From an uncultured Flavobacteriales bacterium (lineage in GTDB: Bacteria > Bacteroidota > Bacteroidia > Flavobacteriales_F > PHOS-HE28): a stretch of DNA of 64,000 bases. The notes beneath the pieces were generated by a model. It did no database searches. It was given only the letters and a program-made list of their open reading frames with translations, and was not told the DNA's origin. Made by a program: the position numbers and the translations under genes. The stretch lies in the NCBI GenBank assembly GCA_937872175.1, contig CALMPI010000020.1, positions 1-64,000 of the forward strand. The letters are read 5' to 3'. Below are positions 8,446-15,670 of the stretch, piece after piece; positions within the stretch are counted from its first letter, which is position 1; every line of letters starts with the position of its first letter.

Positions 8446-8718
8446 ATGGCAGCGGGTCATTCCTTCTGGACGGTACTTCGAGGTGTCAGTATTGTAATCG
8501 TTGCCAAAGCGCTCTACCATCTCGTCAGGGATTGGGAGTGGGTGCCAAATGACGGTGGATGGGGAACCGGACGGATCATTGTCCTTCTGTTCTGGGCAGC
8601 CGTAGCCTATGGCGTTGATCTGATGATGAGGCGGTCCATTCCGAATTGGAAACTGTTGAACATTTCCCAGATCGTGGCCGTGGTCATGACCGTTTCGGTT
8701 ATGCTATGGTTGGCTTAG
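8446..8718 (+). CDS. Small membrane protein (accessory cargo)
   Basis: The 90-residue protein has three hydrophobic segments (about residues 8-22, 42-58 and 72-89) and no recognised family. An in-frame GTG at 8431 overlaps the stop of the displaced accB tail (GTGA), giving a 95-residue alternative and the same coupled arrangement as the HEAT-like gene after accB. Codon use is A+T-richer than the neighbours. The stop TAG at 8716-8718 shares its G with the first base of the downstream repeat. Confidence 0.65.
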   Translation: MAAGHSFWTVLRGVSIVIVAKALYHLVRDWEWVPNDGGWGTGRIIVLLFWAAVAYGVDLMMRRSIPNWKLLNISQIVAVVMTVSVMLWLA

Positions 8719-8849
8719 GGCGTGCCCCTTGCCCATCCCTTCGCTTCGCAAAGCCTTCGCTCGGGAGCGGCTCGGGTCCGGCTCTCCGCTGCAAGGCCGC
8801 ACTCGTCGCACCTCCTCGCTTGCGGGCTTTCCGCTGCGATCCGTCACGC
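8718..8849 (+). repeat. GGGCGTGCCCC-type dispersed repeat, copy 2
   Basis: The element begins GGGCGTGCCCC directly on the preceding stop codon, has a central GGCTCGGGTCCGGCTCTCCG block and a GGGCTTTCCGCTGCGATCC block, and ends TCACGC at 8849. The GCGT…ACGC ends form a short terminal inverted repeat. It shares opening, core and end with the minus-strand copy at 5790-5900. Members of this repeat type are common in Bacteroidota genomes and usually lie just after genes; no protein is encoded. Confidence 0.7.
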
Positions 8850-8892
8850 GAAATGCGGCGTTGTCCATTGATCCTGTCGGGGCACTTTAATT

Positions 8893-8915
8893 CGTAAACG
8901 ATCCGTTTGTTTACG
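8893..8915. other. Inverted repeat CGTAAAC…GTTTACG
   Basis: A 7-base perfect inverted repeat (8893-8899 and 8909-8915) with a 9-base spacer lies in the long non-coding stretch 8719-9371. It could be an operator or a hairpin. There is no gene close enough on either side to assign it. Confidence 0.3.
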
Positions 8916-9045
8916 TTGCAAATGCCGGGTCCACCGTGGTCGACCATACGTACCCGCACATGGTCGTGCATTGAACGGTCCGATCGTGTGCGTTTGTCAT
9001 TCCCGGGTCGACAATGGTTGTGTCCGGGTCGACAATGGTCGACCC

Positions 9046-9126
9046 CTACCGGTCCATGGCACGGAACCGGTCGCGGTCCCAATTCATCGGGTTGTCCTGG
9101 ATGAATTTGGCGATGCGTTCCCATTC
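9046..9126 (-). pseudogene. Remnant of a REP-associated tyrosine transposase (RAYT) 3' end
   Basis: Read on the minus strand, the last 26 codons before a TAG at 9046-9048 give EWERIAKFIQDNPMNWDRDR and a short tail. The pattern '(W/E)ERI..YI..NP..W..D+F' is the C-terminal helix of Bacteroidota REP-associated (Y1) transposases. The HUH core is absent: the frame upstream runs straight into the repeat at 9136-9211. It is therefore a short dead fragment. Confidence 0.6.
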
Positions 9127-9135
9127 GCCATCATC

Positions 9136-9211
9136 GCGCCCCGAGGTCTCGGGGCACGCGGTCCCAATAATTGCGTTGCCTCCCTCGACTCCGCTCGGGA
9201 TGACAACGTGT
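9136..9211 (-). repeat. Dispersed repeat with CCCCGAG…CTCGGGG hairpin and 'CTCGACTCCGCTCGGGATGA' core
   Basis: A perfect stem CCCCGAG-GT-CTCGGGG (9139-9154) is followed by an AATAATTGCGTTGCC spacer and CTCGACTCCGCTCGGGATGA. The last stretch belongs to a repeat I know from many Bacteroidota and other bacterial genomes that yields spurious peptides such as 'CHPERSRG' or 'VIPSGVEG' in translation. Its placement against a RAYT remnant fits a REP-like element mobilised by that transposase class. Confidence 0.6.
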
Positions 9212-9297
9212 ACCGTGCGGCACCAACCCATCGCGGTACGCCATGCGCGTCCCCGGTTCGTGGACCGGGGGGGCGGATCTGCTCGCCTGAACGGGCT

Positions 9298-9360
9298 GCG
9301 GAGAATGCGCTCCATATTCTCCGCAAAAAATGCGGAGAATATCCGTACCTTTCTCCGCAT
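9298..9360. promoter_or_regulatory. Inverted-repeat cluster upstream of fic, candidate autoregulatory operator
   Basis: A perfect 12-base inverted repeat (ATATTCTCCGCA at 9314-9325 and its complement at 9331-9342, loop AAAAA) is flanked by a direct half-site GCGGAGAAT at 9298-9306 and an inverted one TTCTCCGCAT at 9351-9360. Four half-sites in alternating orientation end 11 bases before the fic ATG. The Fic protein carries a C-terminal winged-helix domain, so binding by its own product is a reasonable inference. A short intergenic hairpin is the alternative. Confidence 0.6.
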
Positions 9361-9371
9361 TCCGGATCGCC

Positions 9372-10472
9372 ATGCCGCTCTATGTCCACGAACGCACCGA
9401 CTGGCCCGCCTTCCGCTGGGATGCGAAGGCGCTGGCTCCTGCATTGGCCAAAACGCGTTCGATGCAGGCGCACCTGCTCGGCCGCATGGCCGCCGTGGGC
9501 TTCGACCTGCGCACCGATGCCGACCTGGTGACCATGACGACCGACGTGCTGCGCACCAGCGCCATAGAGGGCGAGGTGCTGGATCCGGCACAGGTGCGCT
9601 CCTCGCTGGCCAAACGGCTGGGGCTGGACGTGCATGGCGCCGCGCGTGTGGACAGACATGTGGATGGCGTAGTGGAGATGCTGCTCGATGCCACGCGCAA
9701 CTGCCACGCGAAGCTCACTGCGGATCGGCTGTTCGGCTGGCACGCCGCCATGTTCCCTACGGGGCGCAGTGGCATGCTGAGCATACTGGTGGGTGAATAC
9801 CGTGATGACTCCACCGGTCCTAGGCAAGTGGTCAGCGGCCCGATGGGTCGCGAGAAGGTGCACTACCAGGCACCCGATGCGAAGCGGCTGAAGAAGGAGA
9901 TGGCGGCCTTCCTGAAATGGGTGAATGGCAAAGACGCACTGGATCCACTGCTCAAGGCCGGGCTGGGGCATTTCTGGTTCGTCACCCTGCACCCCTTCGA
10001 GGATGGCAACGGCCGCATGGCGCGGGCGGTGGCCGATCTGTTGCTGGCCCGTGGCGATGGAAGTCCGCAGCGCTTCTACAGCATGAGCGCGCAGATCCTG
10101 AAGGAGCGCAAGAAGTACTACGACCTGCTGGAGCGTTCGCAGCGAGGCTCGCTGGATGTGACCGAATGGCTCCTTTGGTTCATGGCCTGCCTGCAACGCG
10201 CGGTGGCGGCTTCGGAGGAGATGCTCGCTTCCGTGTTGCGCAAGCACCAGTTCTGGCAAACGCACGCGAAGACGATACTGAACCCGCGTCAGGTGAAGGT
10301 GCTCACCCGGTTGTTCGATGGCTTCGAAGGGAACCTCACTTCGGGCAAGTACGCCAAGCTGGCGAAGACCTCGCAGGACACCGCCGCCCGTGACCTGTCC
10401 GATCTGGTGACGAAGAAGGTGCTGAAGAAGGGCAAGGCCGGCGGAAGGAGCACGCATTTCGTGCTGGCTTGA
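9372..10472 (+). CDS. Fic family AMP-transferase with C-terminal winged helix
   Basis: The 366-residue protein carries the Fic catalytic motif HPFEDGNGRMAR (207-218), where His207 is the base and the DGNGR loop binds nucleotide phosphates, so it should transfer AMP (or another nucleotide moiety) to a target hydroxyl. An N-terminal inhibitory helix TSAIEGE (62-68) supplies the Glu that blocks productive ATP binding, as in the class with an inhibitory helix before the Fic core. Residues 295-366 look like a winged-helix DNA-binding domain. I chose ATG 9372 because the in-frame ATG at 9330 lies inside the operator palindrome. No antitoxin partner is adjacent. Confidence 0.9.
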   Translation: MPLYVHERTDWPAFRWDAKALAPALAKTRSMQAHLLGRMAAVGFDLRTDADLVTMTTDVLRTSAIEGEVLDPAQVRSSLAKRLGLDVHGAARVDRHVDGVVEMLLDATRNCHAKLTADRLFGWHAAMFPTGRSGMLSILVGEYRDDSTGPRQVVSGPMGREKVHYQAPDAKRLKKEMAAFLKWVNGKDALDPLLKAGLGHFWFVTLHPFEDGNGRMARAVADLLLARGDGSPQRFYSMSAQILKERKKYYDLLERSQRGSLDVTEWLLWFMACLQRAVAASEEMLASVLRKHQFWQTHAKTILNPRQVKVLTRLFDGFEGNLTSGKYAKLAKTSQDTAARDLSDLVTKKVLKKGKAGGRSTHFVLA

Positions 10473-10556
10473 TCGGCAGGCTCGGCGGAACACCAACGCA
10501 CATGCGGGGGCCAGCCGATCGAACCCATTGCCCCTTCCCGTGTACCGCATGGCACC

Positions 10557-10979
10557 ATGCGCGCCACCACAAGCCTCCTACTGCTGTCCCTGGCCCTCTC
10601 CGCCCATTCCCAATGGCATATCAACGACCCGGGCCACCTGTTCGAGCGCTTCGAGGACCGGATGCAGCAGAACCCTGCTGACAGTGCCGCCTTCGCCCGG
10701 TTCGGCCAAGCCATATCGCGCACCACCCCTGACATCGGCCCGCTACCCGACAACCGTGAATACCGCCTGGTGTGGGAGGTGGTGTGTGAGGGCATGACCT
10801 TGTTGCTGCGTGGCGATAGCACTGATCTCCAGGCCTTCCTGAAGGACCCGCCGGAGAAACGGTTCACCGTGCCGGTGTGCTGTCCGCGATACTTCGGCGG
10901 TCGCTACGCCGTGGTGCATTGGGAGCCGCCCACGGGGCTGGTGCGCTACCGGTATTGGTTCTTCGAGCGGGTGAACTGA
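10557..10979 (+). CDS. Secreted hypothetical protein
   Basis: The 140-residue protein starts with a signal peptide (MRATTSLLLLSLALSAHSQ). The mature part has a paired Cys in PVCCPRYFGGRYAVVHWE and ends in an aromatic-rich strand. No family recognised. It stands alone between fic and a 371-base gap. Confidence 0.6.
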   Translation: MRATTSLLLLSLALSAHSQWHINDPGHLFERFEDRMQQNPADSAAFARFGQAISRTTPDIGPLPDNREYRLVWEVVCEGMTLLLRGDSTDLQAFLKDPPEKRFTVPVCCPRYFGGRYAVVHWEPPTGLVRYRYWFFERVN

Positions 10980-11350
10980 CGCCCTGTGCACAACTATAGT
11001 TACGCACGTTCGTCGGGACGGGTCGCGCTTGACCTACCTTTCTCCCATATCCGGCACCGCTTCCGGATCTCCGAAGACCTGTAGGTGGTCTTCAACGGAA
11101 GGCGCAACACGGTGTTAAGTCCTTCGCTGCTCATCTACGATCTCAGAGCGAGTCATTCAGGCGGCAGGCGATCGCGGGAACGAAGCTCCCCCGACCCCCA
11201 AAAGTGATCCACGTTCGTGCCGCTGCCCCGGGCCCGGGAGCACCAGCCGTCCTCACCCCGCTCCACGAGCAGGGACCCCGGATCACCATGGTGGGAAGGA
11301 GGCGCCAAGCGGACCGCACCGGTCGACCGGCCATTCAACCCACAACGACC
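10980..11350. other. Intergenic stretch with a GAAGACC/GGTCTTC hairpin, no gene seen
   Basis: No convincing coding sequence is visible. Present are a 10-base palindrome AACTATAGTT (10988-10997), a TACCTTTC promoter-like box near 11034-11041, and a 7-base stem GAAGACC/GGTCTTC (11073-11079 and 11087-11093). These could belong to a long 5' leader of the csbD-like stress gene starting at 11351. Confidence 0.35.
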
Positions 11351-11566
11351 ATGGAACACGTGAAGACCAACACCCCGACCGCTCCCTTCAAGATCGCCGT
11401 CAACACTTGGGGCGATAAGAAGACCAAGCTCAAGAACAAGTTCAGCCAGCTGAGCGACTCCGACCTCCAGTTCGTGGAGGGCAAGGAGAGCGAGCTCACC
11501 GCCCGGCTCCAGACCAAGCTCAATAAGAGCGAAGCGGACGTGCAGAAGCTGATCACCGAGCTCTAA
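11351..11566 (+). CDS. CsbD family stress-response protein
   Basis: The 71-residue hydrophilic protein has the CsbD pattern: a Trp followed by a K-rich helix (NTWGDKKTKLKNKFSQL), then a D-D-L-like turn SDSDLQFVEGK and a closing helix with KSEADVQKLI. CsbD proteins are abundant small general-stress proteins of unclear mechanism. Upstream in-frame codons are low-complexity and do not resemble the family, which supports the ATG at 11351. Confidence 0.8.
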   Translation: MEHVKTNTPTAPFKIAVNTWGDKKTKLKNKFSQLSDSDLQFVEGKESELTARLQTKLNKSEADVQKLITEL

Positions 11567-11598
11567 GCACCCAGCGGCCAACGGGCCGCGGGCGGGAA

Positions 11599-11631
11599 GG
11601 GGCCCTGGCGGCATGGCGCCGTGGGGGCCCC
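11599..11631. terminator. Hairpin after the CsbD gene
   Basis: Nested inverted repeats GGGGCCC/GGGCCCC (11599-11605 and 11625-11631) with inner GGCG/CGCC lie 33 bases after the stop. There is no U-tract, so this could be a terminator of the non-canonical Bacteroidota type or only an RNA stabiliser. Confidence 0.35.
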
Positions 11632-11672
11632 GACCAGCTTGGAGACCGCCCATTCGAGACCCTGTCCATCCC

Positions 11673-12110
11673 ATGAAGAACACCTACCCATCCGACCTGC
11701 TCGGCGCGGCCTCCCGCCGTCACCTCACCGCGAACGCCACCGAGTGTGCGCACCGCAACATCATCATCCGCGTTGACTTGCTGAACTCCGATCGGACCGT
11801 GGCGTTCTGCTCGGTGGAACAGCGCGAGCACGGGTTGCTGCGACGGACCTACTCGCGTTCCGAGCTGGTGTGGCGCGCAGAACAGGCGCTGGCGCCGATG
11901 CTCGGATCGGGGATCCTGCCGATGATCAATGTGCACATGGCCTCCGATCCACAGGTGACAGGCGCACGACGGGACCGGCATTCGCCGTTCGCCTGGCTGC
12001 GGCTGATCCGCGGATGGCTGGGCTATCCGGGGAGCCGGAGGCACCGACGCGAAGACCCGGGCGCTGAGGACCCCTTCGGCCTGCAGCACGCCCTGAACCA
12101 TGCCCCCTGA
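11673..12110 (+). CDS. Hypothetical protein
   Basis: The ATG at 11673 gives 145 residues, including a strand-rich middle (NIIIRVDLLNSDRTVAFCSVEQ) and a basic C-terminus. I recognise no family. A 39-codon membrane gene follows 10 bases later in the same direction, suggesting an operon. Confidence 0.45.
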   Translation: MKNTYPSDLLGAASRRHLTANATECAHRNIIIRVDLLNSDRTVAFCSVEQREHGLLRRTYSRSELVWRAEQALAPMLGSGILPMINVHMASDPQVTGARRDRHSPFAWLRLIRGWLGYPGSRRHRREDPGAEDPFGLQHALNHAP

Positions 12111-12120
12111 TCCGACCGAC

Positions 12121-12240
12121 ATGCAACGCATCATCCTTGTCTATTCGATCCTGTTGACCGCCAGCCTCGGCGGTCTGCTCGTTTATCGCTGGTGGCTGAA
12201 CAGACAGGCGGCCCAACCTCGTCCGCCCAGGCCACGCTGA
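12121..12240 (+). CDS. 39-residue single-span membrane protein
   Basis: The frame starts MQRIILVYSILLTASLGGLL, then VYRWWLNRQ and a proline/arginine tail. One hydrophobic helix followed by basic residues suggests a bitopic inner-membrane microprotein. It lies 10 bases after the previous gene. Small size makes it uncertain. Confidence 0.4.
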   Translation: MQRIILVYSILLTASLGGLLVYRWWLNRQAAQPRPPRPR

Positions 12241-12490
12241 ACACCACGACCGCAGGTTTTATTCCTCGCTTCGGCACCGATCGCTGCGCGACCACCGTAC
12301 CTTCACCCCATGCCCGGTGTCACTCGCCGGGTGTTCTGAAGACCTTGTGGGCCAACACCAAGGGCCCGGCCCGCGCAGGGCGACCAGCGGTCCTCCGATC
12401 GGCGATCCCGAAGTGGCACTGTCCCTTTGTGGTGGCAGCGCGAACCGTTCCACGGGAGGAGCACGATACCGCCCGACAGGGCAGACCCCA

Positions 12491-12694
12491 ATGGACCATC
12501 ACCGCCCGATCGCCATCGTCATCCCCGTGGAGACCTGGCCCGCCAAACGTTCCACCCTCATGGAGCGCTACACCTTTCTTCATGCGCGTGACCTCGACCT
12601 GGTGCCCGGCCACGAGGACGAGCTCATCCAACGCCTGCAGCGCCTGCTGTACATGGCACGCCAGGCCGTGGTGGACCTGATCCACAAGCGCTGA
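12491..12694 (+). CDS. 67-residue hypothetical protein
   Basis: It starts MDHHRPIAIVIPVETWPA; the remainder is a helical stretch (DELIQRLQRLLYMARQAVVDLIHKR). No family recognised. It sits 2 bases before another tiny gene in the same direction, which supports a real two-gene unit. Upstream in-frame codons are unlikely to be coding. Confidence 0.45.
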   Translation: MDHHRPIAIVIPVETWPAKRSTLMERYTFLHARDLDLVPGHEDELIQRLQRLLYMARQAVVDLIHKR

Positions 12695-12696
12695 GC

Positions 12697-12882
12697 ATGG
12701 CCCGAGAGAAGATCCTCTTCCGGCCGGCGCAGGCCGACGTGGACTGCATCCGCGTGCGCCTGGACAGCCGCACCATCGTGTTGATCCGCAGCATGAAGAA
12801 GTTCGCCTACTGGAAAGAACGCTACCCGGAGGCGGTGGTGATCGAACCGGTGGGCCCCGAACAGAAAGACCCCTTGTCTTGA
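12697..12882 (+). CDS. 61-residue hypothetical protein
   Basis: The short soluble protein (MAREKILFRPAQADVDCIRV…RSMKKFAYWKERYPEAVVIEP) follows the previous small gene after 2 bases. The sequence is well-formed, with balanced charge and strand-helix alternation, but I know no family for it. Confidence 0.45.
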   Translation: MAREKILFRPAQADVDCIRVRLDSRTIVLIRSMKKFAYWKERYPEAVVIEPVGPEQKDPLS

Positions 12883-12947
12883 GCGGTCCTGATGCGCGGC
12901 GTGGACGTCCCACGGCCCGCCCACCTGAAGCCGTGCGGACCGGAGCC

Positions 12948-14036
12948 ATGCCCGCGTCCCCGCCCCGCTACATCGGCCCCCAGCACGAGCGTGCGTTCGG
13001 CAGCACGGTGCGCGCCCGCGTGCAGGCCTACTTCAAGGAGACGGGCACCGGCACTAAGGCCAACGCCCGGCTGGTGCCGAAAGTGGTGGTGCTGATGACC
13101 CTGTTCCTGGCCCCCCTGGTGGTGATGCTGCTGGTGCCGATGCCGGCCTGGGTAGCGCTGATGCTGGTACTGGTGATGGGCGTGGGCATGGCGGGCGTGG
13201 GAATGAGCGTGATGCACGACGGCCTGCACGGCGCCAGTTCCACACGCCCCTGGGTGAACGAGCTCCTGGGCGGCACCATGTACGTGCTGGGCAGCGATGC
13301 CTTCACCTGGAAGGTGCAGCACAACGGGGCGCACCACACGCACACCAACGTGGACGGGGTGGACCAGGACATCGATCCGCCGGAGCTCCTGCGGTTCAGC
13401 GAGCATGCGCCGTTGCGGCGGGTGCATCGTTTCCAGCACATCTACGCCTTCCTGTTCTACGGCCTGCTCACCCTGGTGAAGCTGGGGAACGACTTCGTCT
13501 CCCTGAGGCGCGTGGCGCGCAGCGGCGATGCGCGGTACCAGGGCCGGAGCTATGCCGTTGACCTGGTCGTGATGGTGCTGGTGAAGGGCGTGCATGCAGG
13601 CGTGTTCTTTGGCCTGCCGCTCTGGCTCACGGACTTCACCTGGTGGCAGGTGCTCACGGGCTTCGTGCTGATGCACGCCACCTGCAGCGTGATCCTGGGC
13701 ACGGTGTTCCAGCTGGCGCATGTGGTGGAGGGTGCGGAACAACCGAAACCGGGGACCGACGGCGTGATCCCGACCGATTGGGCGGTGCACGAGCTGCTCA
13801 CCACGGCCAACTTCGCCCCCTCGTGCCGCTGGCTCACCTGGTACACCGGCGGGCTCAACCATCAGGTGGAGCATCACCTGTTCCCCAGCGTATCGCACCT
13901 GCACTATCCGGCGATCGCACCCATCGTGCAACGCACGGCCGCCGAGTTCGGGGTGCCCTACAATGTGAAACCGGACCTGCGGGCCGCCCTGGGCTCGCAT
14001 GTGCGGCGCCTCAAACAGCTGGGCGGCGCAGCTTGA
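12948..14036 (+). CDS. Fatty acid desaturase (membrane, three His boxes)
   Basis: The 362-residue enzyme has the three His clusters of membrane di-iron desaturases: HDGLH (90-94), HNGAHHTHT (about 125-133) and QVEHHLF near residue 308, with paired membrane helices at 46-88 and about 220-275. The QxxHH third box is typical of front-end-type and related acyl-lipid desaturases. It should introduce a double bond into membrane acyl chains using reduced ferredoxin or cytochrome b5-like donors; no fused cytochrome is present. I prefer the ATG at 12948 over an upstream TTG because the region before it is low-complexity. Confidence 0.88.
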   Translation: MPASPPRYIGPQHERAFGSTVRARVQAYFKETGTGTKANARLVPKVVVLMTLFLAPLVVMLLVPMPAWVALMLVLVMGVGMAGVGMSVMHDGLHGASSTRPWVNELLGGTMYVLGSDAFTWKVQHNGAHHTHTNVDGVDQDIDPPELLRFSEHAPLRRVHRFQHIYAFLFYGLLTLVKLGNDFVSLRRVARSGDARYQGRSYAVDLVVMVLVKGVHAGVFFGLPLWLTDFTWWQVLTGFVLMHATCSVILGTVFQLAHVVEGAEQPKPGTDGVIPTDWAVHELLTTANFAPSCRWLTWYTGGLNHQVEHHLFPSVSHLHYPAIAPIVQRTAAEFGVPYNVKPDLRAALGSHVRRLKQLGGAA

Positions 14037-14240
14037 GCTGCAGGGACAGACGCGCCGAAGGACGGGCGACCGCCGTGAGCTGATCACCAGCACACAACGG
14101 CAAGCCGTGGCATCGCTCGTTCCCACCATCAAGCAGGAGCGCGCCCCCTCACCCTCCCGGTGGTGCTCGCGGGCGCTGTGCGCATCAAGAACCGGAGCGG
14201 ACCGTGGTGCGCAAGGACGCACAGGCCCTGTGGAACGACA

Positions 14241-14265
14241 AAGCCCCGGCTCATCGCCGGGGCTT
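14241..14265. terminator. Bidirectional terminator between desaturase and cspA
   Basis: A perfect 10-base stem AAGCCCCGGC / GCCGGGGCTT with loop TCATC lies 25 bases beyond the end of the minus-strand cold-shock gene. It serves convergent transcription from the desaturase as well. Confidence 0.65.
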
Positions 14266-14290
14266 CGTTGATGTTGCGAGAGGGTCGACC

Positions 14291-14482
14291 TCAGGCGCGG
14301 GTCACGTTGACCGCGTTGGGGCCTTTGGGGCTCTGCTCCACCTCGAAGGAGACCTTGTCACCTTCGCGAATGGGCTCGCGCGTCCCCGTCTTATGCACGA
14401 AGAGGTCCTTGCCACCCTCATCCGGGGTGATGAAACCAAAACCTTTCTCCGTGTTGAAGAACTTCACTGTACCGCTTGACAT
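14291..14482 (-). CDS. Cold-shock protein, CspA family
   Basis: The 63-residue single cold-shock domain has RNP1 KGFGFI (13-18) and RNP2 DLFVHKT (27-33) and full family length. It binds single-stranded RNA/DNA and melts RNA structures. The ATG at 14482 gives the canonical N-terminus [10 protein letters not shown]; the open frame upstream does not match the family and is probably leader, which in csp genes is often long and regulatory. Confidence 0.93.
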   Translation of the reverse strand: MSSGTVKFFNTEKGFGFITPDEGGKDLFVHKTGTREPIREGDKVSFEVEQSPKGPNAVNVTRA

Positions 14483-14644
14483 GTACTGACTGGTAATGTG
14501 CCTGCCTTTCGGCCGGCGTGTTGATCCCCGGCAAAACCACCGGGGCATTGATGGCGCAAAGGTCGGCCATTGTGGCCCCGGCCCGACGATCGGCGGAAAA
14601 TAAAGTTCAGCGACGGACCGCGGCAGGCGCGATCCGGCCGCAGG

Positions 14645-15508
14645 TCATTCCACCGCGAAGCGTGCGCTGATCGGAGGCCCGTCACCCCGCAGCAGCAGCG
14701 CGTACACACCGGGAGGCCATCCGGCCACGGCCAACGGACCAGGGCCGCGCATCGCCGCTGCATGCACCAACGCCCCACGGGCATCGTAGCACTCCAGGGA
14801 CGTATAGCCCTGCGGGACCTGCAGCTGCACCCGGTCCGAGGCGGGGTTCGGGAACACGCGAAGGCCGCGCGCACCACCGTGCTCGGCCATGCCGATCGTG
14901 CCCGGGGTGACGCACACGGGGATCAACGATCCGAACGGCGACCGCTGGCTCCACAGCATGGTCCGTGGCTGGCCGCAGACGGGATCGGTGAAGGTCGGTG
15001 TGGTGGCGAAGGCCAGTGCCACGAAGCAGTACGTGCTGTCCTCGTGGAACGGCTGCCCGGTGAACGCGCTCACCCACATCTGGAGCGTTGTCAATACACC
15101 GCTGTTGTCCAGCGTGACGGGCCCCGCGAAGCAGCTGTCCGAGCCCTGGGTGAACAGGGCGCTCGCCGCGTCGACGGTATCCACCTTGTCCATCAGGGCC
15201 AGCACCTGTGCGCGCTGCAGGTCGGCCACGACCAGAGCAAGGCTGTCGTCCGCATCCGCGGGGCTGCGCAGCTCCATGATCAAGTAGCCTTGGAAGCGCC
15301 ACGCCGGATCGGGGGTGGGCTCCACGGGAACGAAGGCCTCCGCGTACGTGCCGTTCTCGTTGTTGGAGCCGGGCGGATCGGTGAGCGTGAACGTGAGGGC
15401 CGTACCGGAACGCCCGACGACCAGATCGGGAGCGTCGGGACCCAGGATGGTCTGGGCCGGGCAGGCCGCCGCGACCAGCAACGCGGAGATGATGAGGTTG
15501 GTGCGCAT
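14645..15508 (-). CDS. T9SS-secreted protein with C-terminal sorting domain
   Basis: This 287-residue protein has a Sec signal (MRTNLIISALLVAAACPAQ), a single globular domain with a Cys pair in GSDSCFAGPV/STYCFVAL, and a C-terminal type IX sorting domain starting LRVFPNPASDRVQLQVP and ending in a GVYALLLRGDG strand. Export to the cell surface by the type IX system is expected; the domain's function is unknown. Confidence 0.8.
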   Translation of the reverse strand: MRTNLIISALLVAAACPAQTILGPDAPDLVVGRSGTALTFTLTDPPGSNNENGTYAEAFVPVEPTPDPAWRFQGYLIMELRSPADADDSLALVVADLQRAQVLALMDKVDTVDAASALFTQGSDSCFAGPVTLDNSGVLTTLQMWVSAFTGQPFHEDSTYCFVALAFATTPTFTDPVCGQPRTMLWSQRSPFGSLIPVCVTPGTIGMAEHGGARGLRVFPNPASDRVQLQVPQGYTSLECYDARGALVHAAAMRGPGPLAVAGWPPGVYALLLRGDGPPISARFAVE

Positions 15509-15670
15509 GGGGATGGGGATCTGGAGACACGAACCTAGGCCGGTCCGTTCACCCGCGTGTCGCCCTTCCTCGTCCGGGAGCGGCCTTTCCTGCCCGTGCG
15601 GCCGATCGGACCGGGTGCGATGGTCCTGGGGATGCCGTGGCCTTACTTCGCGATCACCATTCATGCGTAC

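Noticed and set aside
9330..9371. Earlier start codon for fic
   Set aside because: The ATG lies within the perfect inverted repeat and the resulting residues do not match Fic N-termini; ATG 9372 fits.
9046..9591. An intact transposase gene on the minus strand
   Set aside because: Only the final 26 codons resemble RAYT; the rest translates from a repeat and from the complement of fic.
10980..11350. Possible tRNA or other structured RNA gene
   Set aside because: Only short stems are present; no cloverleaf or known RNA motif could be drawn.
11204..11350. N-terminal extension of the CsbD-like protein
   Set aside because: Pro/Gly/Arg-rich translation unlike the family; the ATG at 11351 gives normal length.
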